NCBI GenBank assembly: GCA_048976805.1
Contig: JBHGUR010000113.1
Coordinates: 3,594-67,593, forward strand
Length of the DNA stretch: 64,000 nt
Source of the DNA: Ectobacillus sp048976805
GTDB lineage: Bacteria; Bacillota; Bacilli; Bacillales; Bacillaceae_G
Reading direction: 5' to 3'
The notes under the pieces were generated by a model, which was given only the letters and a program-made list of their open reading frames with translations, was not told where the DNA came from and did not search any database. Position numbers and translations under genes: made by a program. Below, one piece after another: positions 9,220 to 17,916 of this stretch. Numbering within the stretch: position 1 is the stretch's first letter; each line of letters starts with the position of its first letter.

Positions 9220-9453
9220 CTACTTGCCGTGCTTTTCTTTTCTTATAATGAGATATAGCCCGACAACAATCACCAAAGTTATTAATACTAATGAAATAGC
9301 AGGCATTCCTTCGCCCCAGCCCAGTGTGCCTTCTTTAGTGGCAATATATGAAGCAGATTGCTTAACAGAGTCTGATACCCGTTCAATTGAATAGACAATA
9401 ATGCCTGTTAAAATAGCTTGTACTGTAATTAGAATACCAATGAGCCGTTTCAT
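9220..9453 (-). CDS. Small two-TM membrane protein, unknown
   Basis: 77 residues with one hydrophobic segment at 4-21 (LIGILITVQAILTGIIVYS) and one at 52-69 (AISLVLITLVIVVGLYLII), a polar loop between and a charged RKEKHGK tail. CGGGGGAT precedes the ATG. No family recognised; it could be a small holin-like or accessory membrane protein. Confidence 0.55.
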   Translation of the reverse strand: MKRLIGILITVQAILTGIIVYSIERVSDSVKQSASYIATKEGTLGWGEGMPAISLVLITLVIVVGLYLIIRKEKHGK

Positions 9454-9621
9454 GTTTTATCCCCCGGAAATTGAATTAAATGATTGCTGTTCTCTCTAGG
9501 TTACCATACTTATTTTGACGTTTCACTGTTTGTTACAGATATTCTGTATTAGAATAAGAAAACAAGACTTAAAGGGGAGCGCTTCGTTTTGGGTTAAGGC
9601 ATCATGTTGCGCAAGGATCAA

Positions 9622-10728
9622 CTATTTAGAGCCCCATACTAATTTTGTGTCCATAAGTTTTTTCAGAAGGAAATACGCGGCCGCGCCCGCCGCAGCTGCC
9701 GCAACGTAAAAGAACACAACAGCCCCATAGGGAGCAAATACCCCGGCGATAATTCTTCCCCCCAACAAACTGCAGCATATCACAACACATGGCACAAATA
9801 CACGGGACAGCTTCGCATACAGCAGTATTTTTCCGTTGGCTTCATTCGGTGTTTTCTCATACAGCTTTATACCTGCCAGCAAGCTAAGCAAAGTATAAAC
9901 GATCGCAACCGCAACAGTGGCAATCATCCGATTGAAAATCGTTGCATCGGATTGATTGGGAGAATAACTGAATTGAAATCCCTTTTTCATCGGGCTGTTA
10001 TCAGGATTTTCGTCATATTGAATGGAAATGCTTTGAAGCGGAACCGGCAATGAAACAGTCTCGAAACTTTGCTGGATTGGCTTTGCTTTTTCATAAATTT
10101 GCTGGACAGAATCTGAACCTGGGCCTAAATGGAGCATGATAATGCTGCTGATAAGGGTGTACAGGCCGATAGGCAAATATAGAAAAATAAAGCTGAGTAC
10201 CGCTTGAGAAACAAAGTTGCCGGTAATTGTGCCTACAAATAAACAAAATGTGTACAATGCTGTCAATGTAACAAACGATATAAGGAAAAACATGCTAAAG
10301 TCGGTGAAGTCCTGATGTGCATCGTGAACAGTAGTCTTTTTTACCACGTACATAAGCCCGTAGGTGACGATATGTACACCTGTAATATGGACGAAACCGA
10401 ACCACCATTTTGACAGAAAAATATCGCGCCGTTTAAACGGCATGGAAAATAGCAAGTCGATCGATTGGTTGTTGCGCTCCCAGCCAATCAGCAGCGCGGC
10501 TAATCCAATTAAAACAAGGATTTGAAAGAAACTGGCTTCGGAATTGAAGTAGTAATGATAATAATAGTGATAGTCTGGAATATCATGGGCCATCCTTCGC
10601 TGTTCCAATACGGACATGGCCGATTCGTAATAGCTAAAAGGCAGAAAAAACAGGCTGCCAAGCCAAAACAGCCATACGGCCCATTTTCCTTGCTTGTAAT
10701 TGCGCATCCATAATGCTTTATGAAACAT
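9622..10728 (-). CDS. ABC transporter permease (Ytr-type)
   Basis: 368 residues with about six to eight membrane segments and a large extracytoplasmic loop between helices (about residues 215-265). It is the third gene of a GntR-ATPase-permease operon on the minus strand, overlapping the ATPase by 11 bases. I start it at ATG 10728 because GGAGGTG is 6 bases upstream; an ATG two codons earlier is too close. The organisation matches ytrA-ytrB-ytrC/D of Bacillus, where the system responds to cell-wall-active antibiotics; that function is inferred from organisation only. Confidence 0.75.
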   Translation of the reverse strand: MFHKALWMRNYKQGKWAVWLFWLGSLFFLPFSYYESAMSVLEQRRMAHDIPDYHYYYHYYFNSEASFFQILVLIGLAALLIGWERNNQSIDLLFSMPFKRRDIFLSKWWFGFVHITGVHIVTYGLMYVVKKTTVHDAHQDFTDFSMFFLISFVTLTALYTFCLFVGTITGNFVSQAVLSFIFLYLPIGLYTLISSIIMLHLGPGSDSVQQIYEKAKPIQQSFETVSLPVPLQSISIQYDENPDNSPMKKGFQFSYSPNQSDATIFNRMIATVAVAIVYTLLSLLAGIKLYEKTPNEANGKILLYAKLSRVFVPCVVICCSLLGGRIIAGVFAPYGAVVFFYVAAAAAGAAAYFLLKKLMDTKLVWGSK

Positions 10729-11599
10729 ACACATCACCTCCAAGCGTAGTAATAAAAATATCCTCAAGCGACATCGGCAACTCCTCAAGCAAAATCGGTT
10801 GCTCTTTCCAAAATTTATCTAAAGTTGCTTCAATGCGGTTGTGAATTAAAAGCGTATACACCTTCCCGGTTTGGTTCAGCAGCGTTACGTTGCTGAGATT
10901 TTCAAGCTTTTGCGGCAAAGAGCCTTCAAAGGCAACTTGGATTTTCGCATATTGCTGTTTGATTGCTTCGACGGACGCGATAGAAGCAATCTCATTATCT
11001 TTTACTACAATAACTGTATCTGCAATTTTTTCAATTTCATCCAGGTGGTGGGTAGAAATAAGAACCGTCACGTTATGTTCTGCCACTTCCTCCACAAGAA
11101 ACTGCAAGATTTGCCGCTTGACAATCGGGTCGAGCCCATTTGTCGGTTCGTCCAAAATGATATATTCAGCTTTTGTGGAGAATGCCAAAATTATGGAAAA
11201 TAGTGCTTTCATCCCGCGTGAGTAGCTGCGAATCCGCCTTTCGGGCAGGTTAAAGCGCTGCAGCAGTTCATAAAAATAGGCAGTATCAAAATTCTTATAC
11301 ACAGATTGGTAGAAACGGACAATTTCTTTCACAGTATAGCTGTTTAGTAAATTTGTAGAATCCGGAACATATGCAATGCGCTGCTTCACTTCGGGCATTT
11401 GGTGGACATTCATGTCATCATATGTAACCGTACCCGCATCGGGAGTGAGAATGCCGACAAGGGTGCGGATTAATGTTGTTTTCCCAGCTCCGTTTCGCCC
11501 GAGCAGCCCTGCAATGCTTCCTTTTGGCAATGAAAAGGAAACGTTTGATAATACTGTTTGGCCTTCAATGGTTTTCTGTATGTTCTCTGCCTTCAGCAT
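10718..11599 (-). CDS. ABC transporter ATP-binding protein (YtrB-like)
   Basis: 293 residues. Walker A is GRNGAGKTTL (residues 35-44), the signature is degenerate (YSRGMKA instead of LSGGQ, common in this subfamily), Walker B is EYIILDEPTNGLDP and the switch His lies in STHHLDE. The C-terminal ~70 residues form the accessory domain typical of exporter ATPases. The ATG lies inside the end of the GntR gene (35-base overlap) with AGGAGGAG upstream, so translation of the operon is coupled. It energises the permease encoded next. Confidence 0.85.
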   Translation of the reverse strand: MLKAENIQKTIEGQTVLSNVSFSLPKGSIAGLLGRNGAGKTTLIRTLVGILTPDAGTVTYDDMNVHQMPEVKQRIAYVPDSTNLLNSYTVKEIVRFYQSVYKNFDTAYFYELLQRFNLPERRIRSYSRGMKALFSIILAFSTKAEYIILDEPTNGLDPIVKRQILQFLVEEVAEHNVTVLISTHHLDEIEKIADTVIVVKDNEIASIASVEAIKQQYAKIQVAFEGSLPQKLENLSNVTLLNQTGKVYTLLIHNRIEATLDKFWKEQPILLEELPMSLEDIFITTLGGDVYVS

Positions 11600-11984
11600 T
11601 TGCCTCTCCTCCTAACTCCTTATAGCAGGCATCCAGCCATTCAACCAATGTATCTTTAGATACACCAAGGTATGTGGCTTCCATCAATATTTGTTTGAAT
11701 TGCTGCCTTAGTGCGGCCACTCTTTGTTCATCCTTTCGCGGTGTAAGATGGGCGGAGACAAAGGTTCCTTTTCCGCGCAATGTTTCGATCACGCCCTGGC
11801 GCTCCAATTCCTGATAAGCTTTGCTTACGGTGTTTGGGTTTACCACAAGCATAGATGCCAACTCGCGGACAGACGGCAGCTTATCGTGGGGAGATAGAAC
11901 GTCTCTTAGGATTAGTTCTTTAACGTTGTTTACAATCTGCTCCCATATGGGGAGGTGGCTTCTAGGGTCGAGTTGAATTAACAA
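11565..11984 (-). CDS. YtrA-type GntR family repressor
   Basis: 139 residues from the TTG at 11984 (GGGAGG nine bases upstream). The N-terminus has the YtrA-subfamily start (LDPRSHLPIWEQIVNNVKELIL) followed by the winged helix (DKLPSVRELASMLVVNPNTVSKAYQELERQGVIETLRGKGTFVS) and a short dimerisation tail, as expected for the smallest GntR class. It is first in the operon with the ABC genes. A perfect 19-bp-arm palindrome begins 30 bases upstream and is the obvious operator. The longer upstream frame would run through that palindrome and is not credible. Confidence 0.85.
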   Translation of the reverse strand: MLIQLDPRSHLPIWEQIVNNVKELILRDVLSPHDKLPSVRELASMLVVNPNTVSKAYQELERQGVIETLRGKGTFVSAHLTPRKDEQRVAALRQQFKQILMEATYLGVSKDTLVEWLDACYKELGGEANAEGREHTENH

Positions 11985-12013
11985 TAGCGAAAGCCTCCCT
12001 TCCGGCTTAACAA

Positions 12014-12056
12014 AATGTCTTAAGTGTACTAATGAAGTTAGTACACTTAAGACATT
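12014..12056. promoter_or_regulatory. Large palindrome, probable YtrA-family operator
   Basis: Perfect inverted repeat: arms AATGTCTTAAGTGTACTAA and TTAGTACACTTAAGACATT separated by 5 bases. It lies 30 bases upstream of the GntR start and probably covers its promoter. GntR/YtrA regulators bind such sites; autoregulation is inferred. Confidence 0.75.
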
Positions 12057-12093
12057 AATATGTTTTCTTGTTGATGTCAAGTTTAATGAAAAG

Positions 12094-12405
12094 ATGATTG
12101 CAATCGGGTATGAGCCTCTTGGGGAATTTGGGATGAAGGGAAGACGGTATTTCCGCAAAGGCGGGGAAAATAGAACGCATCAAGTGCATATGTTTCAAGC
12201 TGAGAACGAGCCTGAAATTGAACGCCATTTAGCGGTTCGGGATTATTTGCGGGCGCATAAGGAAGAAGCAATTAAATATGGAGAATTAAAGGAGCGGCTT
12301 GCCAAAGAATTTCCTAGAGATATTGAAGGGTATAGCATCGGCAAAGATGAGGTTGTGAAAAGCTTGGAGACGCGGGCGCTGGAATGGCGAAAGGGAGATA
12401 AATAG
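12094..12405 (+). pseudogene. GrpB-family protein, N-terminally truncated remnant
   Basis: The 103-residue frame matches the C-terminal part of GrpB/UPF0157 (nucleotidyltransferase-fold) proteins: LGYEPLGEFG-like start, GRRYFRKGGENRTHQVHMFQ, ERHLAVRDYLRAHKEEAIKYGELKERLA. Full members have ~170-180 residues; about the first 75, including the nucleotidyltransferase-like motifs, are missing. The remnant begins next to the palindrome of the ytr operon, so a rearrangement there may have removed the 5' end. No good ribosome site is seen. Confidence 0.7.
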
Positions 12406-12703
12406 AGGGGATATAAAATTACATTTTTCCTATTTTAGGGAACATTATGTCTGATAAAGAAAATAGGAAGTCGGACAGTGAAACCTATGAAGTATTCAAA
12501 GATATTGTTGCTGTTGAAGATTTAAAGGGAATATCGATTCGATGTAACGGAGACTCTGCGGGAGCCTGTTTGGGTTCTATATTTACATGGCGGCCATACA
12601 GAATAAACAGCACCCCTTTTCCTCTAGTTTGCCGCTTCTGGCAAACCCTTTTTCCGTTAAAGCAGCTTGGCCATCTTTAAACAGGCGCTTGATTGGATAG
12701 AAA
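12406..12703 (+). other. Stretch with one doubtful ORF
   Basis: The only candidate is a frame at 12447-12680. Its first ~30 residues (MSDKENRKSDSETYEVFKD) look like real coding sequence, while the rest does not (repeated Phe/Pro/Trp residues). The ribosome site is weak. It may be a 5' fragment of a lost gene. I cannot assign a family. Confidence 0.25.
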
Positions 12704-12744
12704 AAGCAAGAGGGTCATCTGAACTGCACCCCTTGCTTTTTCTT
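12704..12744 (-). terminator. Terminator of putP
   Basis: AGAAAAAGCAAG pairs with CTTGCTTTTTCT across a GGGT/ACCC extension. It sits just after the putP stop and is A/T-rich on both sides, so it may work in both directions. Confidence 0.7.
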
Positions 12745-12749
12745 CATTA

Positions 12750-14210
12750 CTAAGCTGGCTGCTCCAGCTGTTCAAACTGCTCTTGCGCCGCTTTCGCCGG
12801 TTTTGTCAGCAAGCTGACAGCGACAATCGCAAGCAACCCTGCGGCAAAGCCGGGCACCATTTCATACAGCATCCCCTTCAAAAACGGAATTTGCGTCCAG
12901 ACAATAACGGTAACGGCTCCGGCGACCATACCGGCGAGGGCACCCCATTTCGTCATCCGTTTCCAGTATAAGCTTAACAAAATAACCGGGCCGAACGAAG
13001 CGCCAAAGCCCGCCCAAGCGTAGCCAACGAGAGCCAAAATGGTATTTGTTTGCTGATAGGCAAGGAAAATGCCAACTGCTGAAACGAGCAATACCGCTAA
13101 GCGGCCAACAAGGATAAGTTCGCGGTCTGTCGCGCGGCGGCGGAAAAACGTACGGTATAAATCCTCCGTTACCGCGCTCGCTGTCACAAGCAGCTGCGAG
13201 GAAATTGTACTCATAATCGCCGCTAAAATAGCCGCCAGCAAAAAGCCGGTAATCAGTGGGTGGAATAGAATTTTTCCAAGTTCGATAAAGACTGTTTCCG
13301 GATCGGCAAGCTTTCCGTGCTTTTTAGAAAAATACGCAATGCCAATTAAACCGGTAAACATCGCCCCGCAAATAGAGAAAATCATCCAGCCCATGCCGAT
13401 GCGCCGCGCCCGCTTGATTTCTCCGACAGAAGAAATGGCCATAAAGCGGACGATAATATGCGGCTGCCCAAAATAGCCAAGCCCCCACGCGAACAAGGAA
13501 ATGATGCCAAGCAAGGATGTTCCTTTGAAAATATCAAGCAAAGCCGGATCAATGGAACGAATTTCCGTAAAAGCCGGACCGATTCCGCCTACGTGCATAA
13601 TTGTAACAGCGGGAACGAGGATAAGGGCAATTAGCATAATCAGGCCTTGTACAAAATCTGTCCAGCTTACAGCCAAGAAGCCGCCAAATAGAGTGTAGGC
13701 GACGACAACGAGCGCGATAATCCAAAGGCCCCATTCATAGTCCATGTTAAAGGTATTGCGAAATAAAACCGCGCCAGATACGAGCCCAGCGGAAACATAA
13801 AATGTAAAAAATACCATAATGACAAGCCCTGATACTAAGCGCAATACATGCGACGTATCGTGGAAACGGTTTTCTAAAAATTGCGGAATCGTAATTGCGT
13901 TACCGGCCAGCTCGGAGTAAGTGCGCAGACGCGGCGCGACGTATAGCCAGTTTGCGTAAGCGCCGAGCGTTAAGCCGATGACGATCCAGCCGCTGCTTAA
14001 GCCGGATGCGTACATGGCGCCAGGAAGCCCCATCAATAGCCAGCCGCTCATATCGGAAGCGCCGGCGCTTAGGGCAGTTACTGCGGGGCCGAGCGAGCGG
14101 CCTCCAAGCATATAATCCGATAGATTGGAAGTGCGCTTGTACGCGTAATAGCCAATCCAAAGCATGCCAACCATGTACACGATAATAGATATTAAAACAG
14201 GTACATTCAT
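12750..14210 (-). CDS. putP: Sodium/proline symporter
   Basis: 486 residues, 12-13 membrane segments of the SSS family. The N-terminus (MVGMLWIGYYAYKRTSNLSDYMLGGRSLGP) and GASDMSGWLLMGLPGAMYASG are the PutP/OpuE hallmarks, with Na+-site residues in helix 1 (ALSAGASDMSGW). It imports proline with Na+, either as nutrient (PutP) or osmoprotectant (OpuE); sequence alone does not separate these. Monocistronic, with GAAAGGAGAG before the ATG and its own terminator. proBA lies elsewhere in the window. Confidence 0.85.
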   Translation of the reverse strand: MNVPVLISIIVYMVGMLWIGYYAYKRTSNLSDYMLGGRSLGPAVTALSAGASDMSGWLLMGLPGAMYASGLSSGWIVIGLTLGAYANWLYVAPRLRTYSELAGNAITIPQFLENRFHDTSHVLRLVSGLVIMVFFTFYVSAGLVSGAVLFRNTFNMDYEWGLWIIALVVVAYTLFGGFLAVSWTDFVQGLIMLIALILVPAVTIMHVGGIGPAFTEIRSIDPALLDIFKGTSLLGIISLFAWGLGYFGQPHIIVRFMAISSVGEIKRARRIGMGWMIFSICGAMFTGLIGIAYFSKKHGKLADPETVFIELGKILFHPLITGFLLAAILAAIMSTISSQLLVTASAVTEDLYRTFFRRRATDRELILVGRLAVLLVSAVGIFLAYQQTNTILALVGYAWAGFGASFGPVILLSLYWKRMTKWGALAGMVAGAVTVIVWTQIPFLKGMLYEMVPGFAAGLLAIVAVSLLTKPAKAAQEQFEQLEQPA

Positions 14211-14285
14211 TGGGTGACTCTCCTTTCGTGTTTATATATCTGTAAAAATATTAGTATACTCTATTATTTTTTATATTAAAAGAGA

Positions 14286-14490
14286 TACAAACTATATAAA
14301 CATAAGTTAAAAAAAGAACATAAAACCTTTCTTTATGAAAAGGGAGAGAGCATCCGGCTATGCATAGAAGCGGTCAAAACCTATTCCTGCCCCATGCGAC
14401 GGAAAACCAGAGAGAGGAAGCAAGTGCAAGGTGCTATTTGTTCTACTTAGCCGCGATGTATATGTCCAAATCATAAATTGGATATATATA
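14286..14490 (+). repeat. Interspersed repeat R1, copy c (full length)
   Basis: Near-complete unit: ACATAAAACCTTTCTTT, GGGAGAGAGCATCCGGC, CAAAACCTATTCCTGCCCC, GGAAAACCAGAGAGAGGAAG, TAGCCGCGATG and the mini-palindrome CCAAATCATAAATTGG. It is the reverse complement of copies f and g on the other side of the trp operon. Confidence 0.75.
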
Positions 14491-14519
14491 GTATGTAAGT
14501 GGATGAAAAAAGTCGGCTT

Positions 14520-14596
14520 TTATAGGGGGCAGAGCATCTGGCGGAGCCGACGTATTCCTGCCACTGCTGTTTTGTCGACATAGCCTGGAAATGTTG
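14520..14596 (+). repeat. Interspersed repeat R1, copy d (partial)
   Basis: Short degenerate copy: GGGGGCAGAGCATCTGGCGG, GTATTCCTGCC, and an ACATAGCC end. The middle of the unit is missing. Confidence 0.5.
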
Positions 14597-14729
14597 AAAT
14601 AATAAGTCATGTACATATAGGCGCTGGTATTTTCGTCAGTGCGAATAGCTAGTCCCCTGCTTAAAAATAGCGCAAAAGAATCTTTACAGAATTTTTAAAC
14701 AATTTCAGAGCGTTCATGTTAAAATAGAG

Positions 14730-14914
14730 GGCTCTGTTAAACTTGATTGTTGATTTTCCACTACAGGCGGACGCTTTCCGCGGGCGGGGCCGAGCCCCTT
14801 CCCCCGCTACGCTCAGTCCAGGGTCTCGGCTATCCCGCTTTTCCTGCTGGAGTCGCCGCCTTTCGTTCCAAATCAACAAATGAATCCAAATCAGCATTAG
14901 CCTTTAACAGAGCC
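14730..14914. mobile_element. MITE with GGCTCTGTTAAA ends, copy 1
   Basis: 185 bp bounded by GGCTCTGTTAAACTTG and its imperfect complement CCTTTAACAGAGCC. Flanked by AAATAGAG and AAATAGAA (8-bp target duplication, 7/8). The core shares GATTTTCCACTACAGGCGGA and CTGGAGTCGCCGCCTTTCG with the other copies, and this copy has about 58 extra bases in the centre. No transposase gene inside. Confidence 0.85.
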
Positions 14915-15000
14915 AAATAGAAAAAACATGTTGAGTGAGAGCATAATAACGTAAATACTTGAGCCGGATTGGATATAAAAGTATGCAGGGGGATTTCGAT

Positions 15001-15147
15001 ATGGAAGATATTTTATAGCAAATTTTAGCGGAACTGCAAGGTGTTAGAACGGAATTGAAGGATGTAGATAATCGCCTGAGCCGCATAGAAGATAAAATGG
15101 AGACTGATAAATTAGAATTGCGCAGTGAAATACGAAATATCTATTGA
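15001..15147 (+). pseudogene. Coiled-coil small protein with in-frame TAG
   Basis: After GGGGGA and ATG at 15001 the frame reads MEDIL, then TAG, then QILAELQGVRTELKDVDN and a heptad-rich tail ending at TGA 15147. Reading the TAG as CAG would give a ~48-residue coiled-coil protein of the type common in Bacillus (LQGVRTELKDVDNRLSRIE). A point mutation (CAG to TAG) is the likely cause. Ribosome site and frame are otherwise intact. The flanking 14915-15000 and 15148-15261 hold no gene I can see. Confidence 0.55.
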
Positions 15148-15261
15148 ACAAGAAACGCTGCTAAAGAAAAAGAATTAGCAGGGAGGATGTTCCGAAACGC
15201 TATGCAATTGTTGGAAGTTTTCTGATTAAATGAATTGGCGAAATTTGCTGAAAATAAATCG

Positions 15262-15291
15262 TTGACCTTCCCTACTGTATTGTAATACAAT
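15262..15291 (+). promoter_or_regulatory. Probable trp operon promoter
   Basis: TTGACC, 18-bp spacer, TACAAT. It precedes the first T-box leader, so one transcript would run through both T-boxes into trpE. Confidence 0.55.
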
Positions 15292-15577
15292 CAATTACAG
15301 ATTCAGATACGTCAAGCGTTGATAAAGAAGAGTACATATTGCAGACATGACAGAGAGCTGATGGCTGGTGCGAATCAGTATGAAAGCAGTATGGAATGGG
15401 CTTTGGAGCTTCCAAACCGAACGGCGTTGCTTAGTAGGCTTTGGCGAACATGCCTCATCGTTACAAGGGGCACATATTAAAGCGCTAGGCTTTGATATGA
15501 GAGCGGGCTGCATGGGCAGCTAATGAAGGTGGCACCACGGGGTTTCTCGTCCTTTTTGGATGAGGCCCCTTTTTGTG
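15292..15577 (+). promoter_or_regulatory. tRNA-Trp T-box leader 1
   Basis: T-box leader: conserved box AAGGTGGCACCACGG at about 15527, followed by terminator GGGGTTTCTCGTCC/GGATGAGGCCCC-TTTTT. The likely specifier is UGG within GTATGGAATGGGC. Uncharged tRNA-Trp is expected to stabilise the antiterminator and let transcription proceed. Confidence 0.85.
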
Positions 15578-15585
15578 TTGGGCCG

Positions 15586-15858
15586 AAAATAAAAGAATGA
15601 AAATCGTTGAGCAAGAAGAGTACGTATATTGGAGGCGTTCCAGAGAGCCGGGGGCAGGTGGGAGCCCGGTGCGATACAATATGCGGAATGGGCTTGCGAG
15701 AGGCGTGCCGAACATCACAGTAGGCATGCACGGGATTCCGCCGTTACAAGGATAGGGTATGATTGTACCTGATAAAGAGGGATTCATAGTGAATCCGAAC
15801 TGAGGTGGCACCGCGGTAGAAATATCGCCCTCTGCATAATTTGCAGAGGGCTTTTTTG
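15586..15858 (+). promoter_or_regulatory. tRNA-Trp T-box leader 2
   Basis: Second T-box directly behind the first: AGAAGAGTACGTAT and GGAATGGGCTTG (UGG specifier) repeat the layout of leader 1; conserved box GAGGTGGCACCGCGG; terminator GCCCTCTGC/GCAGAGGGC-TTTTTT. The two in series require two uncharged tRNAs for full read-through, as known for the B. cereus group trp operon. Confidence 0.9.
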
Positions 15859-15889
15859 CGTTGCTTCGCATACGAAAGGGGGAAATCAC

Positions 15890-17308
15890 ATGATGGCATA
15901 CGAGGAGTTTATAGAAAAACGAAAGAAAAACGAATTGTTTTTTATCATAGATGAAATGGAAGGGGACGAGGTGACGCCGGTCGTGTTATTTCAACGATTG
16001 GGCGGCAGCAAGAAATTTTTGCTGGAAAGCTCGTTGCGGCATGAGGAGAAAGGGCGCTACTCCTTTATTGGGCATAACCCGTATTTGGAAGTGAAAAGCA
16101 AGGGGCATACGGTGGAAATCACGACACAAGGCGGAACGGAAACGCGTGCGGGCAAGGTGCTCGAGATTGTGCGCGAATTGCTTCCGTTTTCGCAGATGGA
16201 AAGCCCGTTTCCGTTTTGCGGCGGCGCTGTCGGTTATGTCGGGTACGATGTCATCCGCCAGTACGAGGAGCTTGGCGAAGAAAACGAAGATGAATTGCAG
16301 ATGCCAGAAACGCATCTTATGTTTTATCAAACGTTTGCCGTATATGACCATAAATTGCAGGCGGTATCGTTTGTGTACGCGTACTTGCCTGGTGAACAAA
16401 CATCTTATGAAGACGTGCAAAGCACGCTGCGGGAGATGAAGCAGCGGGTGAGAAGCGGCATGATGACGGCAATCGAGCCGCTGAAGCTGAAATCATCATT
16501 CACTTCTAATGTAACGAAAGACGCGTTTTGCGAAATGGTGGAAACAGCAAAGGAGCATATCCGCGCCGGCGATATTTTTCAAGTCGTACTGTCGCAGCGG
16601 TTCGGCACAAAGTTTGAAGGAGATCCGTTTGGTTTGTACCGCCGCCTGCGGACAACCAATCCGTCGCCGTATATGTTTTACCTTGATTTTGTCGATTATA
16701 TTGTGCTTGGCTCATCGCCGGAAAGCCTGCTGGCGGTAAAAGGGCGCAAGGTGACAACGAATCCGATTGCCGGAACGCGGCCGCGCGGCAAGACGAAGGA
16801 AGCTGATGAATGGATTGCAAAAGAATTGCTTCAAAACGAAAAAGAACGGGCGGAGCATTTAATGCTTGTCGACCTTGGCCGCAATGACATCGGCTTTGTA
16901 AGCGAAATCGGCACGGTGCATGTAGATAAAATGATGGAAATTGAACGATATTCTCATGTCATGCACCTTGTTTCGGAGGTTTCAGGACAATTGCGCGACG
17001 GAATGACTTCCCTTGATGCGCTGCCGTATTGCTTGCCGGCCGGAACGGTTTCGGGGGCACCGAAAATTAGAGCAATGACGATTATCGACGAGCTCGAAAA
17101 CAGAAAGCGCGGTGTATATTCAGGAACCGCGGGTTATGTTTCCTTTACGGGCGATATGGATATGGCGCTGGCAATCCGGACGATGGTCGTGAAAAATAAC
17201 GAAGCGTATATTCAGGCAGGTGCCGGAATTGTCTATGATTCGGATCCAGAAGCCGAGTATGAGGAAACGGTGAATAAAGCAAAAGCGCTTTTGGAGGTGA
17301 TGAAATGA
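15890..17308 (+). CDS. trpE: Anthranilate synthase component I
   Basis: 472 residues. The chorismate-binding domain covers the C-terminal ~260 residues with IFQVVLSQRF, PSPYMFYLDF, ATRPRG-type NPIAGTRPRGKTKEAD, LVDLGRNDIG and PAGTVSGAPKIRAM. The N-terminal domain carries the LLESS motif used for tryptophan feedback inhibition. With TrpG it converts chorismate and glutamine to anthranilate. First gene of trpEGDCFBA; the stop overlaps trpG (ATGA). GGGGGA precedes the double ATG. Confidence 0.95.
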   Translation: MMAYEEFIEKRKKNELFFIIDEMEGDEVTPVVLFQRLGGSKKFLLESSLRHEEKGRYSFIGHNPYLEVKSKGHTVEITTQGGTETRAGKVLEIVRELLPFSQMESPFPFCGGAVGYVGYDVIRQYEELGEENEDELQMPETHLMFYQTFAVYDHKLQAVSFVYAYLPGEQTSYEDVQSTLREMKQRVRSGMMTAIEPLKLKSSFTSNVTKDAFCEMVETAKEHIRAGDIFQVVLSQRFGTKFEGDPFGLYRRLRTTNPSPYMFYLDFVDYIVLGSSPESLLAVKGRKVTTNPIAGTRPRGKTKEADEWIAKELLQNEKERAEHLMLVDLGRNDIGFVSEIGTVHVDKMMEIERYSHVMHLVSEVSGQLRDGMTSLDALPYCLPAGTVSGAPKIRAMTIIDELENRKRGVYSGTAGYVSFTGDMDMALAIRTMVVKNNEAYIQAGAGIVYDSDPEAEYEETVNKAKALLEVMK

Positions 17309-17916
17309 TTGTATTGATTGATAATTATGATTCGTTCACATATAACCTGTATCAATTGCTTGGTATGTGTGCCGGGGACGTGAAGATTGTCCGCAACGAT
17401 AAATTGACGATAGAAGATATTCACAATATGCAGCCGGAAGCAATTGTATTATCGCCGGGGCCAGGGCGGCCAGAAGACGCCGGAATATGCGTAGAGATTG
17501 TAAAGCAGTTTTATAAAACAATTCCGATTCTTGGCATTTGCTTAGGCCATCAAGCAATCGTCCACGCATTTGGGGGAGAGGTTGTCCGGGCGAATCTTAT
17601 CAAGCATGGCAAAACATCGCTCGTTAAGCATACGGGAACTTCGATGTTTCAATATGTAAAACAGCCGTTTACCGCTATGAGATACCATTCGCTCGTTGCG
17701 GACCGCAGCGCGCTGCCGGAAGTGTTCGATGTATTGGCCACTTCAATGGATGACGGGGAAATTATGGCAGTGAAGCATCATTACTATCCGCTCTTTGGGC
17801 TGCAGTTTCATCCGGAATCGATTGCAACGGAGGAAGGAAAAAGGCTGATGAAGGAGTTTTTGCCTTATACGAAAAGGGGGAATCAATATGAATCGTTATC
17901 TTCGCAAATTAATTGA
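17305..17916 (+). CDS. trpG: Anthranilate synthase glutamine amidotransferase
   Basis: 203 residues, class I glutamine amidotransferase: LIDNYDSFTYNLYQ start, oxyanion PGPGRPEDAG, nucleophile Cys in GICLGHQA and His/Glu in LQFHPESIATEEG. It supplies ammonia to TrpE. Presence within the trp operon is the B. cereus-type arrangement; in B. subtilis this role is played by pabA elsewhere, so it may also serve 4-aminobenzoate synthesis here. The gene overlaps trpE by 4 and trpD by 29 bases. Confidence 0.93.
   Translation: MIVLIDNYDSFTYNLYQLLGMCAGDVKIVRNDKLTIEDIHNMQPEAIVLSPGPGRPEDAGICVEIVKQFYKTIPILGICLGHQAIVHAFGGEVVRANLIKHGKTSLVKHTGTSMFQYVKQPFTAMRYHSLVADRSALPEVFDVLATSMDDGEIMAVKHHYYPLFGLQFHPESIATEEGKRLMKEFLPYTKRGNQYESLSSQIN

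Noticed and set aside
9622..9700. Ala-rich C-terminus of the ABC permease as a possible low-complexity anomaly
   Set aside because: VAAAAAGAAAYFLL is a normal last membrane helix; nothing unusual.
12447..12680. A 77-codon frame downstream of the GrpB remnant
   Set aside because: Only the first ~30 codons look coding, the ribosome site is weak and no family is recognised; kept only as a doubtful region.
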